Assembly: GCA_024225395.1 (NCBI GenBank)
Contig: JAAEMR010000066.1
Coordinates: 1-52,462 of the forward strand
Length of the DNA: 52,462 bases
Direction of reading: 5' to 3'
Origin: Gammaproteobacteria bacterium
GTDB taxonomy: Bacteria; Pseudomonadota; Gammaproteobacteria; GCA-001735895
The notes under the pieces were generated by a model. That model saw only the letters and a list, made by a program, of their open reading frames with translations, was not told the DNA's origin and did not search any database. Shown piece by piece: positions 1 to 10,243 of this stretch. Position 1 is the first letter of the stretch; every line of letters starts with the position of its first letter. The translations under genes and the position numbers were made by a program.

Positions 1-63
1 AGTTATTTGGATTTATAGAAATATAAATAACAATAAAAACAAATAGTTAGGGGTTATAAGTGA

Positions 64-249
64 CTCCGGCCATCGGCACCATTTTTAACAAATGAATCAA
101 TCATGGCGAATTGCTTTCGGTCGTGAAGATTCAGTCGAACCGGTACCCGGTTAGATTACAACCCACATCCGTGTGGGTTGCCCTTCGGGTCACTTGCAAG
201 CTCGCGATTCTAATTCGTTCCTGACGAATTAGTCCGGCCATCGGCTCCA
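64..249 (+). repeat. Two partial tRNA-Leu 3'-end copies as a direct repeat
   Basis: A 17-nt word, TCCGGCCATCGGC(A/T)CCA, occurs at 65-81 and 233-249 with one mismatch, and both copies are followed by ATTT or TTT. CATCGGC plus ACCA is what the acceptor 3' strand and CCA end of a tRNA-Leu beginning GCCGATG would look like, and CCGGC before it would be the 3' half of a T stem. Neither copy has a matching T loop, anticodon arm or 5' acceptor strand upstream, so neither is a complete tRNA gene. In many gammaproteobacteria a tRNA-Leu gene lies just upstream of nuoA, so the intact gene may sit left of the window (inference). Duplicated tRNA 3' ends are typical of integrase attachment sites, but no integrase gene is visible. 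Confidence 0.5.
138..232. repeat. Chain of palindromes between the tRNA fragments
   Basis: Several inverted repeats stand in series. AACCGG/CCGGTT lies at 138-152 with a 3-nt loop. CAACCCACA/TGTGGGTTG lies at 159-180 with loop TCCG. CCC/GGG lies at 181-189, the self-complementary CTTGCAAG at 193-200, and CTAATTCGT/ACGAATTAG at 210-232 with a 5-nt loop. The two 9-bp stems are perfect. The layout resembles REP-like intergenic elements or a structured RNA. No coding frame fits the interval. Which of these it is cannot be decided without finding other copies. Confidence 0.5.
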
Positions 250-261
250 TTTGTAAAAACC

Positions 262-286
262 AGGACGCTCTTTAGTGTCCTTTTTT
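262..286 (+). terminator. Rho-independent terminator
   Basis: AGGAC-GCT and AGT-GTCCT form an 8-bp stem with one G:T pair around loop CTTT, followed immediately by six T. It would end a transcript entering from the left, probably the one carrying the tRNA-Leu region, before the outer-membrane protein gene. Confidence 0.75.
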
Positions 287-512
287 ATGCCTGAAAGTGA
301 TGAGGGAAATTGTGACCTGAAGGTGGTTTTTTATGGCTTAGGATTGTTATATTACCTGACTGATTTTTTCCTATACTATATCTGAGCGGTAGTGGCTGGA
401 TTCTTATCACCGACTAACCTCTTGTTTTAGAAACAAATGAGACGGTTATTCTTAAATAATTATGGTTGTGGTGCAGAGTAAACTATTTATGACACTGAAA
501 ACTGGTAAGTTA

Positions 513-1895
513 ATGAAATTAAGGTATTTGTGCTGCTTGATGAGCATAAATTTATTGTTTATAGATAACCTGCAGGCAAAAGATGTTGATTTTTCATCTT
601 TTTTGACTGTGGGCGCAGGCTACTCAGATAATATCAATCTCGATTCTACAAATGAAATATCCACCGCTTATATCAATGTTAACCCTGGTATCGCACTTTC
701 AAAGGAAGGCTCGAGAGTTAAGAGTCAGCTTAGTTATAATGTCAAGGGTTTGTTTTATAATGATGAAAGTCAGGTAAATGATGCGCAGCATTATTTAAAT
801 GCTAATGTAGCATCTGAGTTGGTAAAAAAATCAATTTTTGTTGATTTGTATGCAAGCATTTCTCAGCAGTTACTGGATGACAGTGGATATATTTCGCCAG
901 GGGGTGTAGCGGGTTCTAATGATTTGACAGAGACATATACCTATGGTTTTGCACCTTCGTGGAGAAAAGAATGGAATAACTTTGCTACTTCACTGCTTAA
1001 ATACAATTATAACCAGGTAAACTATAGCGGTAATAATAGCGATGATAGTACGGCAAATAATATCACGCTAAATGTTGAGAACAGCAAGACAAATTCTGAG
1101 TATTTTTGGAACTTTGATTATGCTCATACTGATACTGCCTATGATAAAAATGAGGATACTTATTCTGATGCGTATAAATTACGTCTAGGTTATCATTATT
1201 CTAGAAAATTAAGTTTTACTGCGTCAAGCGGGTATGAAGACTATGCTGGTGATCAATATGACGGTGATACAGGCTGGCGTGCTGGTTTTATCTGGACCCC
1301 ATCTCAGAGAACTAAGCTGGAGTATGAGGCTGGACAACGTTTTTTTGGTACTACCTATTTTCTTGATTTAAATCATCGAAGCAGACGTTTAACCTGGCAT
1401 TTAAAATATGATGATTCTGTTACCGACAGCAGAAATCAAATAATTAATAATAATGATGATCTCCAGGAGGCACCTGATGGTGTTATTCCACCGTTAACTG
1501 ATTTTACCGCGCAATATTATTTAAACAGACGTTTAACAGGAGATGTAACTTACCGCTTTAAAAAATCAACAATTACTTTAGGTTTTTTTAATGAGTGGCG
1601 CTATTTTCAGGGTTCAGATCAAAAAGATGAAGATGATAGTGGTATAAATTTGAACTGGAGTCAAAATATGAGTCGGAGTATCAGTATGAATACAAGTATG
1701 TCCTGGGGACGATTAGAAGATACTCAAAATAATAATGCCCAGGATCATAGTACTTTTCGCTGGTCAATAAATAAAAGCCTGAGTCGAGCCGCGTCGGCAG
1801 ATTTGATGGTTTCCTATAACAACAATGATTCAGATATAAAACTGAATGGGTATACAGAAAATTCAATATCGTTCAATTTTAGAAAAAGTTTTTAG
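513..1895 (+). CDS. Outer-membrane beta-barrel protein, PEP-CTERM-associated type (TIGR03016-like)
   Basis: Predicted exported protein of about 460 residues. From the ATG at 513 it begins MKLRYLCCLMSINLLF and has a signal peptide ending near NLQA. In-frame ATGs at 462 and 489 would add up to 17 residues ahead of the signal peptide. No start has a strong ribosome site, so 513 is chosen on the signal peptide. The mature part is rich in Asn, Asp, Ser, Tyr and alternating aromatic residues, and ends in F-R-K-S-F, the C-terminal aromatic typical of outer-membrane barrels. The stretch W-T-P-S-Q-R-T-K-L, then G-Q-R-F-F-G-T-T-Y, then H-R-S-R-R-L-T-W recalls the TIGR03016 family, which accompanies exosortase/PEP-CTERM and exopolysaccharide loci. 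No exosortase gene is in this window. Substrate and role are unknown; a porin or exopolysaccharide-related role is inference. Confidence 0.7.
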   Translation: MKLRYLCCLMSINLLFIDNLQAKDVDFSSFLTVGAGYSDNINLDSTNEISTAYINVNPGIALSKEGSRVKSQLSYNVKGLFYNDESQVNDAQHYLNANVASELVKKSIFVDLYASISQQLLDDSGYISPGGVAGSNDLTETYTYGFAPSWRKEWNNFATSLLKYNYNQVNYSGNNSDDSTANNITLNVENSKTNSEYFWNFDYAHTDTAYDKNEDTYSDAYKLRLGYHYSRKLSFTASSGYEDYAGDQYDGDTGWRAGFIWTPSQRTKLEYEAGQRFFGTTYFLDLNHRSRRLTWHLKYDDSVTDSRNQIINNNDDLQEAPDGVIPPLTDFTAQYYLNRRLTGDVTYRFKKSTITLGFFNEWRYFQGSDQKDEDDSGINLNWSQNMSRSISMNTSMSWGRLEDTQNNNAQDHSTFRWSINKSLSRAASADLMVSYNNNDSDIKLNGYTENSISFNFRKSF

Positions 1896-2168
1896 AAAAT
1901 AGCAGTGCTTCTCGGGATTAGCCCAAAACAAAGTTCAATATATTGTCTACACGGCTTTAAAATAATCATTGATGCTGGCTCTGTTTTCAGGGTTGATTAA
2001 ATGCATGAAAAACTAAAATTTTGTTGCTTGCTTCAGGTCAAAATAAAAATAATTAATTCAGTCTATTATTGAATCATTATCCAAGTTTCCTTGACTCTAT
2101 TCTCGTCGCACAATAGACTCCCGCCTCATAATTAAAATGACATGATTTAGACAGGGGCGACCAACTGT
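1896..2168. other. Intergenic region upstream of nuo
   Basis: A 273-base A+T-rich spacer with no coding frame. Its right part holds the candidate nuo promoter listed separately. The left part shows only a short GGG/CCC hairpin after the preceding stop codon and no T-rich terminator. Confidence 0.5.
2091..2119 (+). promoter_or_regulatory. Candidate sigma-70 promoter for nuoA-N
   Basis: TTGACT at 2091-2096 and TAGACT at 2114-2119 are separated by 17 bases, the preferred sigma-70 spacing. Transcription would start near 2126, about 43 bases before the nuoA ATG. An AGGGG ribosome site lies just before the gene. The call is by pattern only. Confidence 0.5.
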
Positions 2169-2525
2169 ATGTTAGGTAATTATTTACCCATCCTTATTTT
2201 CCTGACCGTGACTACTCTCATGGGTTCCGTTTTTATCGTTCTGGGTAAATTACTGGGGCCTTCTCGTCCTGATGCTGAAAAAAACTCTCCTTACGAATGT
2301 GGCTTTGAAGCCTTTGAAGATAGCCGTATGAAGTTCGATGTGCGTTATTATCTTGTTGCTATCCTGTTCATTATTTTTGATCTTGAAATAGCCTTCCTGT
2401 TTCCCTGGGCTATTGTGCTGGATCAGATTGGAACTTTCGGTCTGATTTCTATGGGTATATTTCTGGGTGTGCTGGTTATTGGCTTCATCTATGAGTGGAA
2501 AAAAGGAGCGCTGGAATGGGAGTAG
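2169..2525 (+). CDS. nuoA: NADH-quinone oxidoreductase subunit A
   Basis: Small membrane subunit of complex I, 118 residues, the usual family length. Three hydrophobic segments are visible (about residues 5-28, 60-82 and 88-108). The conserved loop after the first helix reads N-S-P-Y-E-C-G-F-E, carrying the Cys that shifts environment during the active/deactive transition in other complexes I. The next helix carries [11 protein letters not shown]. NuoA sits at the junction between the membrane arm and the quinone-binding peripheral arm. It is the first gene of the nuo operon; its last 10 bases overlap the nuoB start. Confidence 0.97.
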   Translation: MLGNYLPILIFLTVTTLMGSVFIVLGKLLGPSRPDAEKNSPYECGFEAFEDSRMKFDVRYYLVAILFIIFDLEIAFLFPWAIVLDQIGTFGLISMGIFLGVLVIGFIYEWKKGALEWE

Positions 2526-2992
2526 AAGGTTTACTTAAAGAAGGTTTTGTAACCACCAGTGCTGATAAGCTGATCAACTGGGCAAGAACCGGTTCGATGT
2601 GGCCGATGACTTTTGGTCTGGCCTGTTGTGCGGTGGAAATGATGCAGACGGGTGCTTCTCGTTATGACCTTGATCGTTTTGGAATTCTATTTCGTCCAAG
2701 TCCACGTCAATCTGATGTGATGATTGTGGCTGGAACCCTGGTTAATAAAATGGCTCCAGCTTTACGTAAGGTGTATGACCAGATGGCTGAACCTCGCTGG
2801 GTTATCTCCATGGGGTCCTGTGCTAATGGTGGCGGCTATTATCATTATTCCTACGCAGTCGTGCGCGGCTGTGACCGTGTAGTTCCTGTTGATGTTTATG
2901 TGCCGGGTTGTCCTCCTACTCCGGAAGCTTTGTTGTATGGAATATTACAATTGCAAGGCAAGATTAAACGTACAAATACGATAGCTCGCTAA
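2516..2992 (+). CDS. nuoB: NADH-quinone oxidoreductase subunit B
   Basis: Peripheral-arm subunit that holds the last iron-sulfur cluster, N2, which passes electrons to quinone. The cluster ligands are visible: adjacent Cys37-Cys38 in F-G-L-A-C-C-A-V-E, Cys102 in G-S-C-A-N-G-G, and Cys132 in V-P-G-C-P-P. The ATG at 2516 is preferred over one at 2495 because a strong AAGGAG lies 7 bases upstream and the product then starts M-G-V-E-G, giving the usual 158 residues. The start lies inside the nuoA tail, so translation of the two is probably coupled. Confidence 0.97.
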   Translation: MGVEGLLKEGFVTTSADKLINWARTGSMWPMTFGLACCAVEMMQTGASRYDLDRFGILFRPSPRQSDVMIVAGTLVNKMAPALRKVYDQMAEPRWVISMGSCANGGGYYHYSYAVVRGCDRVVPVDVYVPGCPPTPEALLYGILQLQGKIKRTNTIAR

Positions 2993-2994
2993 TT

Positions 2995-3726
2995 ATGTCT
3001 GATTCCCTAAAGCAACAGGCTGAAGCCCTGCAGAATCACTTTGGTGACAAGATCCAGAACCTGGTTTATCAGTTTGATGAAATTACTATCGACATAACAG
3101 CTGCTGATTTGATTGAAGTTTCTACCGCTTTACGTGATGAGACTGATTTTGCCTATGAGCAGTTAATGGATCTATGTGGTGTTGATTATTCACAGTTGGG
3201 TCAGGTTGAATGGGAAACAGATAAATCCAGTTCAACGGGTTTTAGTCGTGGTGTAGAGGCTACGACAATGGGGCACCTGACCTTTGGCGATGAACTGGAA
3301 GCACAGGATGCTGAAGCACTACGTTTTGCTTCGGTGATGCACCTGATTTCCTACAGCAATAACCATCGACTGCGTGTTCGAGTATTTGCTGAAAATAATG
3401 ATTTCCCTGTGGTTCCCAGTGTTACAGATATCTGGTCATCTGCTAACTGGTATGAAAGAGAATCATTTGATCTGTTTGGTATTATGTACAGTGATCACCC
3501 TGATTTACGTCGTATATTGACTGACTATGGTTTTGTCGGCCATCCATTCCGTAAAGATTTTCCTCTAATCGGCAATGTTGAAATGCGCTATGACCCTGAA
3601 CAGAAACGAGTCATTTACGAGCCGGTTTCAATCGACCCTCGTGTATTAGTGCCACGTGTTAAACGTGATGATCATCGCTATCTTGATGAAGCAGGGACAG
3701 ATGAGCAACAGGAGGCAGCTGAATAA
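2995..3726 (+). CDS. nuoC: NADH-quinone oxidoreductase subunit C
   Basis: The 30-kDa peripheral subunit of complex I, next to the quinone site; it carries no cofactor. The family signature is clear in [12 protein letters not shown] (about residues 161-172) followed by [13 protein letters not shown] and [10 protein letters not shown]. NuoC is a separate protein here, not fused to NuoD as in E. coli and Pseudomonas. Between C-G-V-D-Y-S (about 61-66) and R-F-A-S-V-M-H-L (about 110) there is an acidic stretch of roughly 40 residues that short NuoC proteins lack. It starts 2 bases after nuoB; its stop overlaps the nuoD ATG by one base (TAATG). Confidence 0.96.
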   Translation: MSDSLKQQAEALQNHFGDKIQNLVYQFDEITIDITAADLIEVSTALRDETDFAYEQLMDLCGVDYSQLGQVEWETDKSSSTGFSRGVEATTMGHLTFGDELEAQDAEALRFASVMHLISYSNNHRLRVRVFAENNDFPVVPSVTDIWSSANWYERESFDLFGIMYSDHPDLRRILTDYGFVGHPFRKDFPLIGNVEMRYDPEQKRVIYEPVSIDPRVLVPRVKRDDHRYLDEAGTDEQQEAAE

Positions 3727-4979
3727 TGCCTGAGATAAAGAATTACACACTAAACTTTGGCCCACAGCATCCCGCGGCACACGGTGTTTTACGCCTGGTA
3801 CTGGAAATGGATGGTGAGGTTATCGAACGTGCCGATCCACACGTCGGATTATTGCACCGGGCCACTGAAAAATTAGCCGAGTCCAAGCCTTATAACCAGT
3901 CGATCGGCTATATGGATCGCCTGGATTATGTCTCGATGATGTGTAACGAACATGGTTATGTATTGGCGATAGAAAAGTTACTGCAACTGGATGTGCCGAT
4001 TCGTGCTCAATACATACGTGTCATGTTTGATGAAATAACGCGAATTTTAAACCACCTGATGTGGATTGGAACGCATGCACTGGATGTGGGCGCAATGACC
4101 ATGTTTCTGTATGCCTTCCGTGAACGAGAAGATTTAATGGATATGTATGAGGCTGTTTCAGGTGCTCGTATGCATGCCGGTTATTATCGTCCGGGTGGAG
4201 TCGCTCGCGATTTGCCTGATAGCATGCCTCAGTTTGAAGCAAACAAATGGCGTAGCCAGAAAGAAGCCGATCGTCTGAATGAAAATCGTCAATCTTCTCT
4301 GCTCGATTTTATTGAAGACTTTTGTCAGCGCTTTCCAAAATATGTAGACGAATATGAAACTCTGCTAACCGATAACCGTATCTGGAAACAGCGTACTGTG
4401 GGTATCGGTGTGGTTTCTGCCGAGCGTGCTTTACAACTGGGTTTTACCGGTCCGATGTTAAGAGGTTCTGGTGTTGAATGGGATCTGCGTAAAAAACAAC
4501 CTTATGAAGTGTATGCGGATATGGATTTTGATATTCCAGTCGGTACCAGTGGCGATAGCTATGATCGCTACCTGGTTCGCATGGAAGAAATGCGTCAGTC
4601 TAATCGCATTATCAAGCAATGTGCTGACTGGCTGAAAAAGAATCCCGGTATAGTGTTGAGTAAAAATCATAAAGTGACTCCTCCAAGACGTGAAGAAATG
4701 AAAGCCGATATGGAAGGTCTGATCCATCATTTTAAACTGTTTTCTGAAGGCTACTGTGTGCCGGAAGGCGAAGTGTATACCGCTATTGAACATCCAAAAG
4801 GAGAGTTTGGTATTTACCTGATTGCTGATGGAACCAATAAACCATACCGTTTGAAAATTCGTGCACCGGGTTTTGCACATCTGTCCAGTATGAATGAAAT
4901 GGCCCAGGGGCATATGCTGGCAGACGTAGTCGCCATTATTGGAACCCAGGATATTGTATTTGGTGAGATTGATCGATAA
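3726..4979 (+). CDS. nuoD: NADH-quinone oxidoreductase subunit D
   Basis: The 49-kDa subunit of complex I, 417 residues, which with NuoB forms the quinone-binding cavity. The N-terminal loop G-P-Q-H-P-A-A-H-G carries the His that contacts the quinone head group in characterised complexes. [12 protein letters not shown] and the C-terminal D-I-V-F-G-E-I-D-R are also typical. It descends from the large subunit of NiFe hydrogenases but lacks the metal-binding Cys pairs. It overlaps nuoC and nuoE by single bases (TAATG at both ends), which suggests tight translational coupling. Confidence 0.98.
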   Translation: MPEIKNYTLNFGPQHPAAHGVLRLVLEMDGEVIERADPHVGLLHRATEKLAESKPYNQSIGYMDRLDYVSMMCNEHGYVLAIEKLLQLDVPIRAQYIRVMFDEITRILNHLMWIGTHALDVGAMTMFLYAFREREDLMDMYEAVSGARMHAGYYRPGGVARDLPDSMPQFEANKWRSQKEADRLNENRQSSLLDFIEDFCQRFPKYVDEYETLLTDNRIWKQRTVGIGVVSAERALQLGFTGPMLRGSGVEWDLRKKQPYEVYADMDFDIPVGTSGDSYDRYLVRMEEMRQSNRIIKQCADWLKKNPGIVLSKNHKVTPPRREEMKADMEGLIHHFKLFSEGYCVPEGEVYTAIEHPKGEFGIYLIADGTNKPYRLKIRAPGFAHLSSMNEMAQGHMLADVVAIIGTQDIVFGEIDR

Positions 4980-5482
4980 TGACTGAAACAACGAACCCTA
5001 TGGAATTACTGACGGATCATACTCGTGAAGAGATTGATGCCTGGTTGAAAAAATATCCTGAAGATAAAAAACGCTCAGCAGTAATCGCTGCACTGACGGC
5101 CACTCAGCATCAAAATGAAGGTTTCCTGACGACTGAATTAATGGATGCCGTGGCTGAGTATCTGAATTTACCAAAAATTCAGGTTTATGAAGTGGCGAGC
5201 TTTTATTCCATGTATGAAACCAAACCGGTAGGCCGACATAATGTTGCCATTTGCACCAATATTTCCTGCATGTTGATGGGTTCTGATTCGGTTGTTGGTT
5301 ATATCGAAAAGAAGCTGGGTTGTAAGGTTGGAGAAAGTACCGATGATGGTCGTATTTTCCTGAAGCCGGAAGAAGAATGCCTGGCAGCCTGTTCTGCCGG
5401 TCCGATGATGCAGGTTGATCATGTTTACCATGAAAAACTGACACCGGAGAAAATTGATGAAATTCTGGACGGGCTGGAGTAA
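4979..5482 (+). CDS. nuoE: NADH-quinone oxidoreductase subunit E
   Basis: The 24-kDa thioredoxin-fold subunit of the NADH dehydrogenase module, 167 residues. It binds the [2Fe-2S] cluster N1a with Cys92, Cys97, Cys134 and Cys138, seen in C-T-N-I-S-C and [11 protein letters not shown]. The N-terminal helical part contains [11 protein letters not shown], the usual leader. It forms the electron-input module with NuoF and NuoG, which follow directly. Confidence 0.97.
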   Translation: MTETTNPMELLTDHTREEIDAWLKKYPEDKKRSAVIAALTATQHQNEGFLTTELMDAVAEYLNLPKIQVYEVASFYSMYETKPVGRHNVAICTNISCMLMGSDSVVGYIEKKLGCKVGESTDDGRIFLKPEEECLAACSAGPMMQVDHVYHEKLTPEKIDEILDGLE

Positions 5483-5484
5483 TC

Positions 5485-6759
5485 ATGGCGAATGAAGTTT
5501 GTTTTTCAACCCTGCAATATGATCAGCCCTGGTCACTGGAAAGCTATATCAAGTCTGGTGGCTATCAGGCTATCAAAAAAATATTTGATGAGAAACTAAC
5601 ACCCGAAGCTGTAATCGAAGAAGTCAAAGCTTCCGGTTTACGCGGACGCGGTGGTGCGGGTTTCCCTACCGGTTTAAAGTGGAGTTTCATGCCTCGAACC
5701 GCGCCGGGCCAAAAATACATAGTGTGTAACTCGGATGAATCTGAACCGGGTACTTGTAAAGACCGGGATATCTTACGCTTTAATCCGCATGCGCTGGTCG
5801 AAGGCATGATCATTGCTGGTTACTGTATCGGTGCCACAGTGGGTTACAACTATATGCGTGGCGAATTTATGGATGAGCCTTATCAACGTTTTGATCAGGC
5901 GGTAAAAGAAGCTTACGAGCAGGGTTATCTGGGGAAAGATATTTTAGGTAGTGGAGTTGACTTTGACTGTTATCCATCGCTGGGTGCCGGTGCGTATATC
6001 TGCGGAGAGGAAACGGCGTTACTGGAATCTCTGGAAGGCAAAAAAGGTCAACCACGATTCAAACCTCCATTTCCAGCAAATTTTGGTTTATACGGAAAAC
6101 CTACAACCATTAACAACACCGAATCACTGTCATCGGTTCCGGCCATTATTCGTAACGGTGGAAAATGGTTTGCCGATCTGGGTATTCCCAATAATGGTGG
6201 AGTTAAGTTATTTTCAATGTCGGGTCATTTAAATGCACCGGGTAATTTTGAAATTAACATGGGCACGCCTTTTAAAGATTTACTGGAAATGGCGGGTGGC
6301 GTTAAAGATGGCCGAAAGTTAAAGGCTGTTATTCCCGGTGGTTCATCAGTTCCTGTTTTACCAGGTGACGTAATGATGGAATGCACCATGGATTATGATT
6401 CTATTGCCAAGGCAGGTTCCATGTTAGGTTCCGGAGCAGTTATCGTGATGGATGAAACCACCGATATGGTGAAGGCATTACGCAGAATATCTCGCTTTTA
6501 CTTTTCAGAATCCTGTGGTCAGTGTACGCCCTGTCGTGAAGGTACCGGTTGGTTGTATCGAGTATTAACCCGAATTGTCGAAGGCAAAGGTCGCCCGGAA
6601 GATATCGCGATGCTGGAAGAAGTGTCACACAAAATTGAAGGGCGTACGATTTGTGCTTTAGGTGAAGCAGCGGCCATGCCGGTATGGAGCTCTATCAAAC
6701 ATTTCCGTCACGAATTTGAATATTATATCGAGCATAAACGTTCGATATTAGACGTTTAA
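5485..6759 (+). CDS. nuoF: NADH-quinone oxidoreductase subunit F (FMN and NADH binding)
   Basis: The 51-kDa subunit that oxidises NADH, 424 residues. [13 protein letters not shown] (about residues 51-63) is the glycine-rich NADH/FMN loop, and [13 protein letters not shown] further on belongs to the FMN site. The [4Fe-4S] cluster N3 is held by Cys344, Cys347 and Cys350 in [12 protein letters not shown] and by Cys390 in R-T-I-C-A-L-G. The GGAG inside the nuoE tail serves as ribosome site for the ATG at 5485. Confidence 0.98.
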   Translation: MANEVCFSTLQYDQPWSLESYIKSGGYQAIKKIFDEKLTPEAVIEEVKASGLRGRGGAGFPTGLKWSFMPRTAPGQKYIVCNSDESEPGTCKDRDILRFNPHALVEGMIIAGYCIGATVGYNYMRGEFMDEPYQRFDQAVKEAYEQGYLGKDILGSGVDFDCYPSLGAGAYICGEETALLESLEGKKGQPRFKPPFPANFGLYGKPTTINNTESLSSVPAIIRNGGKWFADLGIPNNGGVKLFSMSGHLNAPGNFEINMGTPFKDLLEMAGGVKDGRKLKAVIPGGSSVPVLPGDVMMECTMDYDSIAKAGSMLGSGAVIVMDETTDMVKALRRISRFYFSESCGQCTPCREGTGWLYRVLTRIVEGKGRPEDIAMLEEVSHKIEGRTICALGEAAAMPVWSSIKHFRHEFEYYIEHKRSILDV

Positions 6760-6773
6760 GGTACAAGCTAGCT

Positions 6774-9173
6774 ATGAACGAAACCGTCACTGACAGCATC
6801 ACTATCACGATCAATGGTAAGGAGATCCAGACGCGTCCGGGTCAAATGCTGATTGATGTGGCGGATGACAACAATATTAGTATTCCTCGATTCTGTTATC
6901 ACAAAAAACTGTCGGTAGCAGCAAATTGTCGCATGTGCCTTGTTGAGGTTGAAAAGGCACCAAAGCCAATGCCAGCCTGTGCGACACAGGTTAATGATGG
7001 CATGGTGATTAAAACCAAATCTACCAATGTTGTAGCTGCGCAGAAATCGGTGATGGAATTTCTGCTGATCAATCACCCGCTGGATTGTCCGGTCTGTGAT
7101 CAGGGTGGTGAGTGTGAGTTACAGGATGTCGCGATGGGATTCGGTGGTGATGTTTCGCAATACACAGAATCAAAACGTGTTGTTTGTGATAAAAATATTG
7201 GTCCGTTGATTGCCACAGATTTAACCCGTTGCATACTTTGCACACGCTGTGTTCGATTTGGTGAAGAGATTGCGGGTTTACCTGAGCTGGGAGCAACCGG
7301 TCGGGGTGAGTCTACTCAGATTGGAACTTACATAGAAAAATCTGTTACCTCTGAATTGTCAGGCAATATTATTGATTTGTGCCCGGTAGGTGCGTTAACG
7401 GCCAAGCCTTCTCGTTTTACTTCTCGTCCGTGGGAATTAATTCAACACGCTACCGTAGCTGCACATGATTGCGTGGGTTCAAACCTTTATGTTCATACAC
7501 GAAATCAACAGGTAATGCGTGTTGTACCTCGTGATAATGAGCAAATTAATGAAGCGTGGATTTCAGACCGAGATCGTTTCAGTTATACCTCGGTGAATAG
7601 TGATAACCGTTTACTCACTCCGAAAGTACGTGAGAATGGCAAACTGAAAGATATTGACTGGGAGTCGGCGATAAACCTGGCCGTTGAGAAACTGCAGGCG
7701 GCTGCTAACCAGAAAGGTGATCTGGCTGGGTTAATTAGCCCTCAGTGTACATTGGAAGAGCATTATTTATTCCAGAAGCTTGTTCGTGGTCTTGGATCAA
7801 ATAATATTGATCACCGTTTAAAGCAGGTCGATTTTTCAGCTCAGAATGATGTGCCAGCGATGCCATGGCTAGGGCGTTCCATCGAATCCCTGGAATCACT
7901 GGATAGCGCTTTACTGGTAGCCGGTGACCTGAGAACAGAACAACCTATTCTGAACCACCGGATTCGTAAGGCTGTTATCAATAATAATGCGGCAGTTGCT
8001 TCTATTTCCTCGGTATCGGGGCAATATAACTACGATTGTGTTGAAGATATAGCGGGTAGTGCAGAACAGATATTGTATGACCTTGCTTCGGTTGTAGTCG
8101 CTGTTGCGAATAAAACCAAAACAGATCTTCCTGCTGAATTAACCGGGATTGTGGAAAAAGTTACAGCGAAAAAAGAACATAATGCAATTGCTGCAGCTCT
8201 GATCAAAGGTGAACAATCAGCTGTTATCGTGGGTGTGCAGGCTATATCTCATCCTCAATATGCTTTAGTCATGCAACTGGTTGAAGCAATTGCTTCGATG
8301 AGTCAGTCCTCACTGGGTTACCTGTCTGATTCGGCCAATACGGCTGGTGCCTGCCTGGCTGGATCATTACCGAATCGTGTAGCGGCTGGTATTAATGCTG
8401 AAGAAAGTGGTCAGAACAGCGCAGAAATTTTGAGTGCAAATCATAAAGTGTTGATGTTAATGGGTATAGATCCCATGATCGATATCAGCAATGGGTCTTC
8501 AGTGAAAGCTGCTGCTGATAACAATGATTTTATTATTGCGATTAATAGCTTTGAAAATGAATTTGCGAATGAAGCAGCAGACCTTATTCTGCCGCTAGCA
8601 ACTTTCCTTGAATCCTCGGGGACTTTTGTCAATGTTGAAGGATTCTGGCAACCCTTCAAGGGGTGTGCAGCAGCTGCCGGTGAAAGTCGTCAGGGCTGGA
8701 AAATTCTAACCGCTTTATCGCAAGTGTTATTGCCAGCAGATAACAATGATTATGCTGATTCAGTAGCAGTAAGAAATGAACTGAAACAGCAGTGCCGTGA
8801 ACTGAAACTGGATAACTTTGTTGCTATTAAAGCAATTAAAAATAAGTTGCCGACCCGTCCAAGAGCATTGCAGAAAATTTCCGGAATGCCTATTTACGCT
8901 GTCGATGCGATGGTAAGAAACTCTGATTCGCTGCAGGCTACTGTTAACATGAAAAATGCCAGCTGTGTTCGCGTGAACTCTGCCCAGGCTGAAAAATCAG
9001 GTCTGACCGGTGCTGAACAAGTTCATATTAAGCAGGGCGAAGGTACAGCAATTTTGCCGATGGCTATAGATGAGAATATTCCAGCCGGTTGTGTGTGGAT
9101 TCCTTCAGGATTAAAACAGGTAGAACAATTAACGACCCTGTTTGGATCTGTTGAAGTGGAGAAAGTATCATGA
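6774..9173 (+). CDS. nuoG: NADH-quinone oxidoreductase subunit G
   Basis: The 75-kDa iron-sulfur subunit, 799 residues. Cluster ligands seen: Cys41, 52, 55 and 69 for the N-terminal [2Fe-2S] centre; His101, Cys105, Cys108 and Cys114 for the His-Cys3 [4Fe-4S] centre; Cys153, 156, 159 and 203 for the next [4Fe-4S] centre. The fourth cluster found in E. coli and Thermus (N7) is missing: where its Cys motif should be, only Cys233 remains in H-D-C-V-G-S-N. The C-terminal part is a molybdopterin-oxidoreductase-like fold without cofactor residues that I can recognise. Absence of N7 is common and does not imply loss of function. Its stop overlaps the nuoH start (ATGA). Confidence 0.97.
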   Translation: MNETVTDSITITINGKEIQTRPGQMLIDVADDNNISIPRFCYHKKLSVAANCRMCLVEVEKAPKPMPACATQVNDGMVIKTKSTNVVAAQKSVMEFLLINHPLDCPVCDQGGECELQDVAMGFGGDVSQYTESKRVVCDKNIGPLIATDLTRCILCTRCVRFGEEIAGLPELGATGRGESTQIGTYIEKSVTSELSGNIIDLCPVGALTAKPSRFTSRPWELIQHATVAAHDCVGSNLYVHTRNQQVMRVVPRDNEQINEAWISDRDRFSYTSVNSDNRLLTPKVRENGKLKDIDWESAINLAVEKLQAAANQKGDLAGLISPQCTLEEHYLFQKLVRGLGSNNIDHRLKQVDFSAQNDVPAMPWLGRSIESLESLDSALLVAGDLRTEQPILNHRIRKAVINNNAAVASISSVSGQYNYDCVEDIAGSAEQILYDLASVVVAVANKTKTDLPAELTGIVEKVTAKKEHNAIAAALIKGEQSAVIVGVQAISHPQYALVMQLVEAIASMSQSSLGYLSDSANTAGACLAGSLPNRVAAGINAEESGQNSAEILSANHKVLMLMGIDPMIDISNGSSVKAAADNNDFIIAINSFENEFANEAADLILPLATFLESSGTFVNVEGFWQPFKGCAAAAGESRQGWKILTALSQVLLPADNNDYADSVAVRNELKQQCRELKLDNFVAIKAIKNKLPTRPRALQKISGMPIYAVDAMVRNSDSLQATVNMKNASCVRVNSAQAEKSGLTGAEQVHIKQGEGTAILPMAIDENIPAGCVWIPSGLKQVEQLTTLFGSVEVEKVS

Positions 9174-10228
9174 GTGATTTTATTTCTTCATTTGTTTCCA
9201 TTCTTCCTGAGTGGATGCAGTATTTCTGGCCTGAATGGTTTCAGTACATCATTTCCAATGTGTTAACCGCTTTAATAATTCTGTTACCACTATTCATCGT
9301 GGTTGCTTATTACACTTATGCCGAGCGTAAGGTCATCGGATATATGCAAATTCGCATTGGGCCAAACCGGGTAGGGCCCAAAGGTTTGTTCCAGCCATTT
9401 GCCGATATGTTTAAGTTGATGTTTAAGGAAATTATCATTCCTACAAATGCCAACAGATATTTATTTATTATTGCGCCTGTTCTGGCCTTTGCTCCTTCGA
9501 TGGCTGCCTGGGCGGTGATTCCATTTAACGATACGCTGGTGTTCAGTAATATTAATGCCGGTTTGCTTTATATTCTGGCAATGACATCTCTCGGTGTTTA
9601 CGGAGTAATCGTTGCGGGTTGGGCATCGAATTCAAAATATGCATTACTAGGAGCAATGCGTTCTGCGGCTCAAATCGTTGCTTATGAAATTGCCATGGGT
9701 TTTGCACTGGTTGGAGTATTGATGGCCAGCGGCAGTTTAAACCTGGGTGAAATTGTAGCAGCTCAGGAAGGCTCGATTTATAACTGGTTCATGATTCCTT
9801 TATTTCCATTATTTATGGTGTATTTCATTGCTGGTGTGGCGGAAACGAACCGTGCTCCATTTGATGTGGCAGAAGGCGAATCTGAAATCGTTGCGGGTTT
9901 TCATGTTGAATACTCGGGTATGACATTCGCGGTATTTTTCCTCGGTGAATACGCCAACATGATATTGATATCAATGTTAACCGCCCTGATGTTCATGGGA
10001 GGCTGGTTATCGCCAATACCTTCCTTGATGGGAGATAGTATTTTATGGCTATTCCTCAAGACAGGTTTCTTCATGCTGCTGTTCCTGTGGTTCAGAGCAA
10101 CTTTCCCACGTTATCGTTATGATCAGATTATGCGTCTCGGCTGGAAAGTATTGATCCCGGTGACCATCGTCTGGTTAGTAGTTGAAGGTGTGTTTGTGTA
10201 TTACAACGTCGGCCCGTGGTTCGCTTAA
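9170..10228 (+). CDS. nuoH: NADH-quinone oxidoreductase subunit H
   Basis: Membrane subunit at the foot of the peripheral arm, 352 residues with about eight hydrophobic segments. It forms the entrance of the quinone channel. Family signatures are [21 protein letters not shown] near residue 50 and the acidic loop [23 protein letters not shown] near residue 225. The start overlaps the nuoG stop (ATGA) with GGAG in the nuoG tail. Confidence 0.97.
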   Translation: MSDFISSFVSILPEWMQYFWPEWFQYIISNVLTALIILLPLFIVVAYYTYAERKVIGYMQIRIGPNRVGPKGLFQPFADMFKLMFKEIIIPTNANRYLFIIAPVLAFAPSMAAWAVIPFNDTLVFSNINAGLLYILAMTSLGVYGVIVAGWASNSKYALLGAMRSAAQIVAYEIAMGFALVGVLMASGSLNLGEIVAAQEGSIYNWFMIPLFPLFMVYFIAGVAETNRAPFDVAEGESEIVAGFHVEYSGMTFAVFFLGEYANMILISMLTALMFMGGWLSPIPSLMGDSILWLFLKTGFFMLLFLWFRATFPRYRYDQIMRLGWKVLIPVTIVWLVVEGVFVYYNVGPWFA

Positions 10229-10243
10229 GGAGGTAATGAACAA

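Noticed and set aside
1-81. Possible complete tRNA-Leu gene at the left edge
   Set aside because: Only the 3' acceptor strand and CCA are present. No matching 5' acceptor strand, anticodon arm or T loop can be found in the 63 bases before it.
462-512. Longer N-terminus for the outer-membrane protein
   Set aside because: It would bury the signal peptide behind up to 17 extra residues and has no ribosome site; kept only as an alternative.
4458-4991. 177-codon open frame on the - strand opposite nuoD
   Set aside because: It lies wholly antisense to a well-conserved gene, has no recognisable domains or ribosome site, and is explained by codon bias of nuoD.
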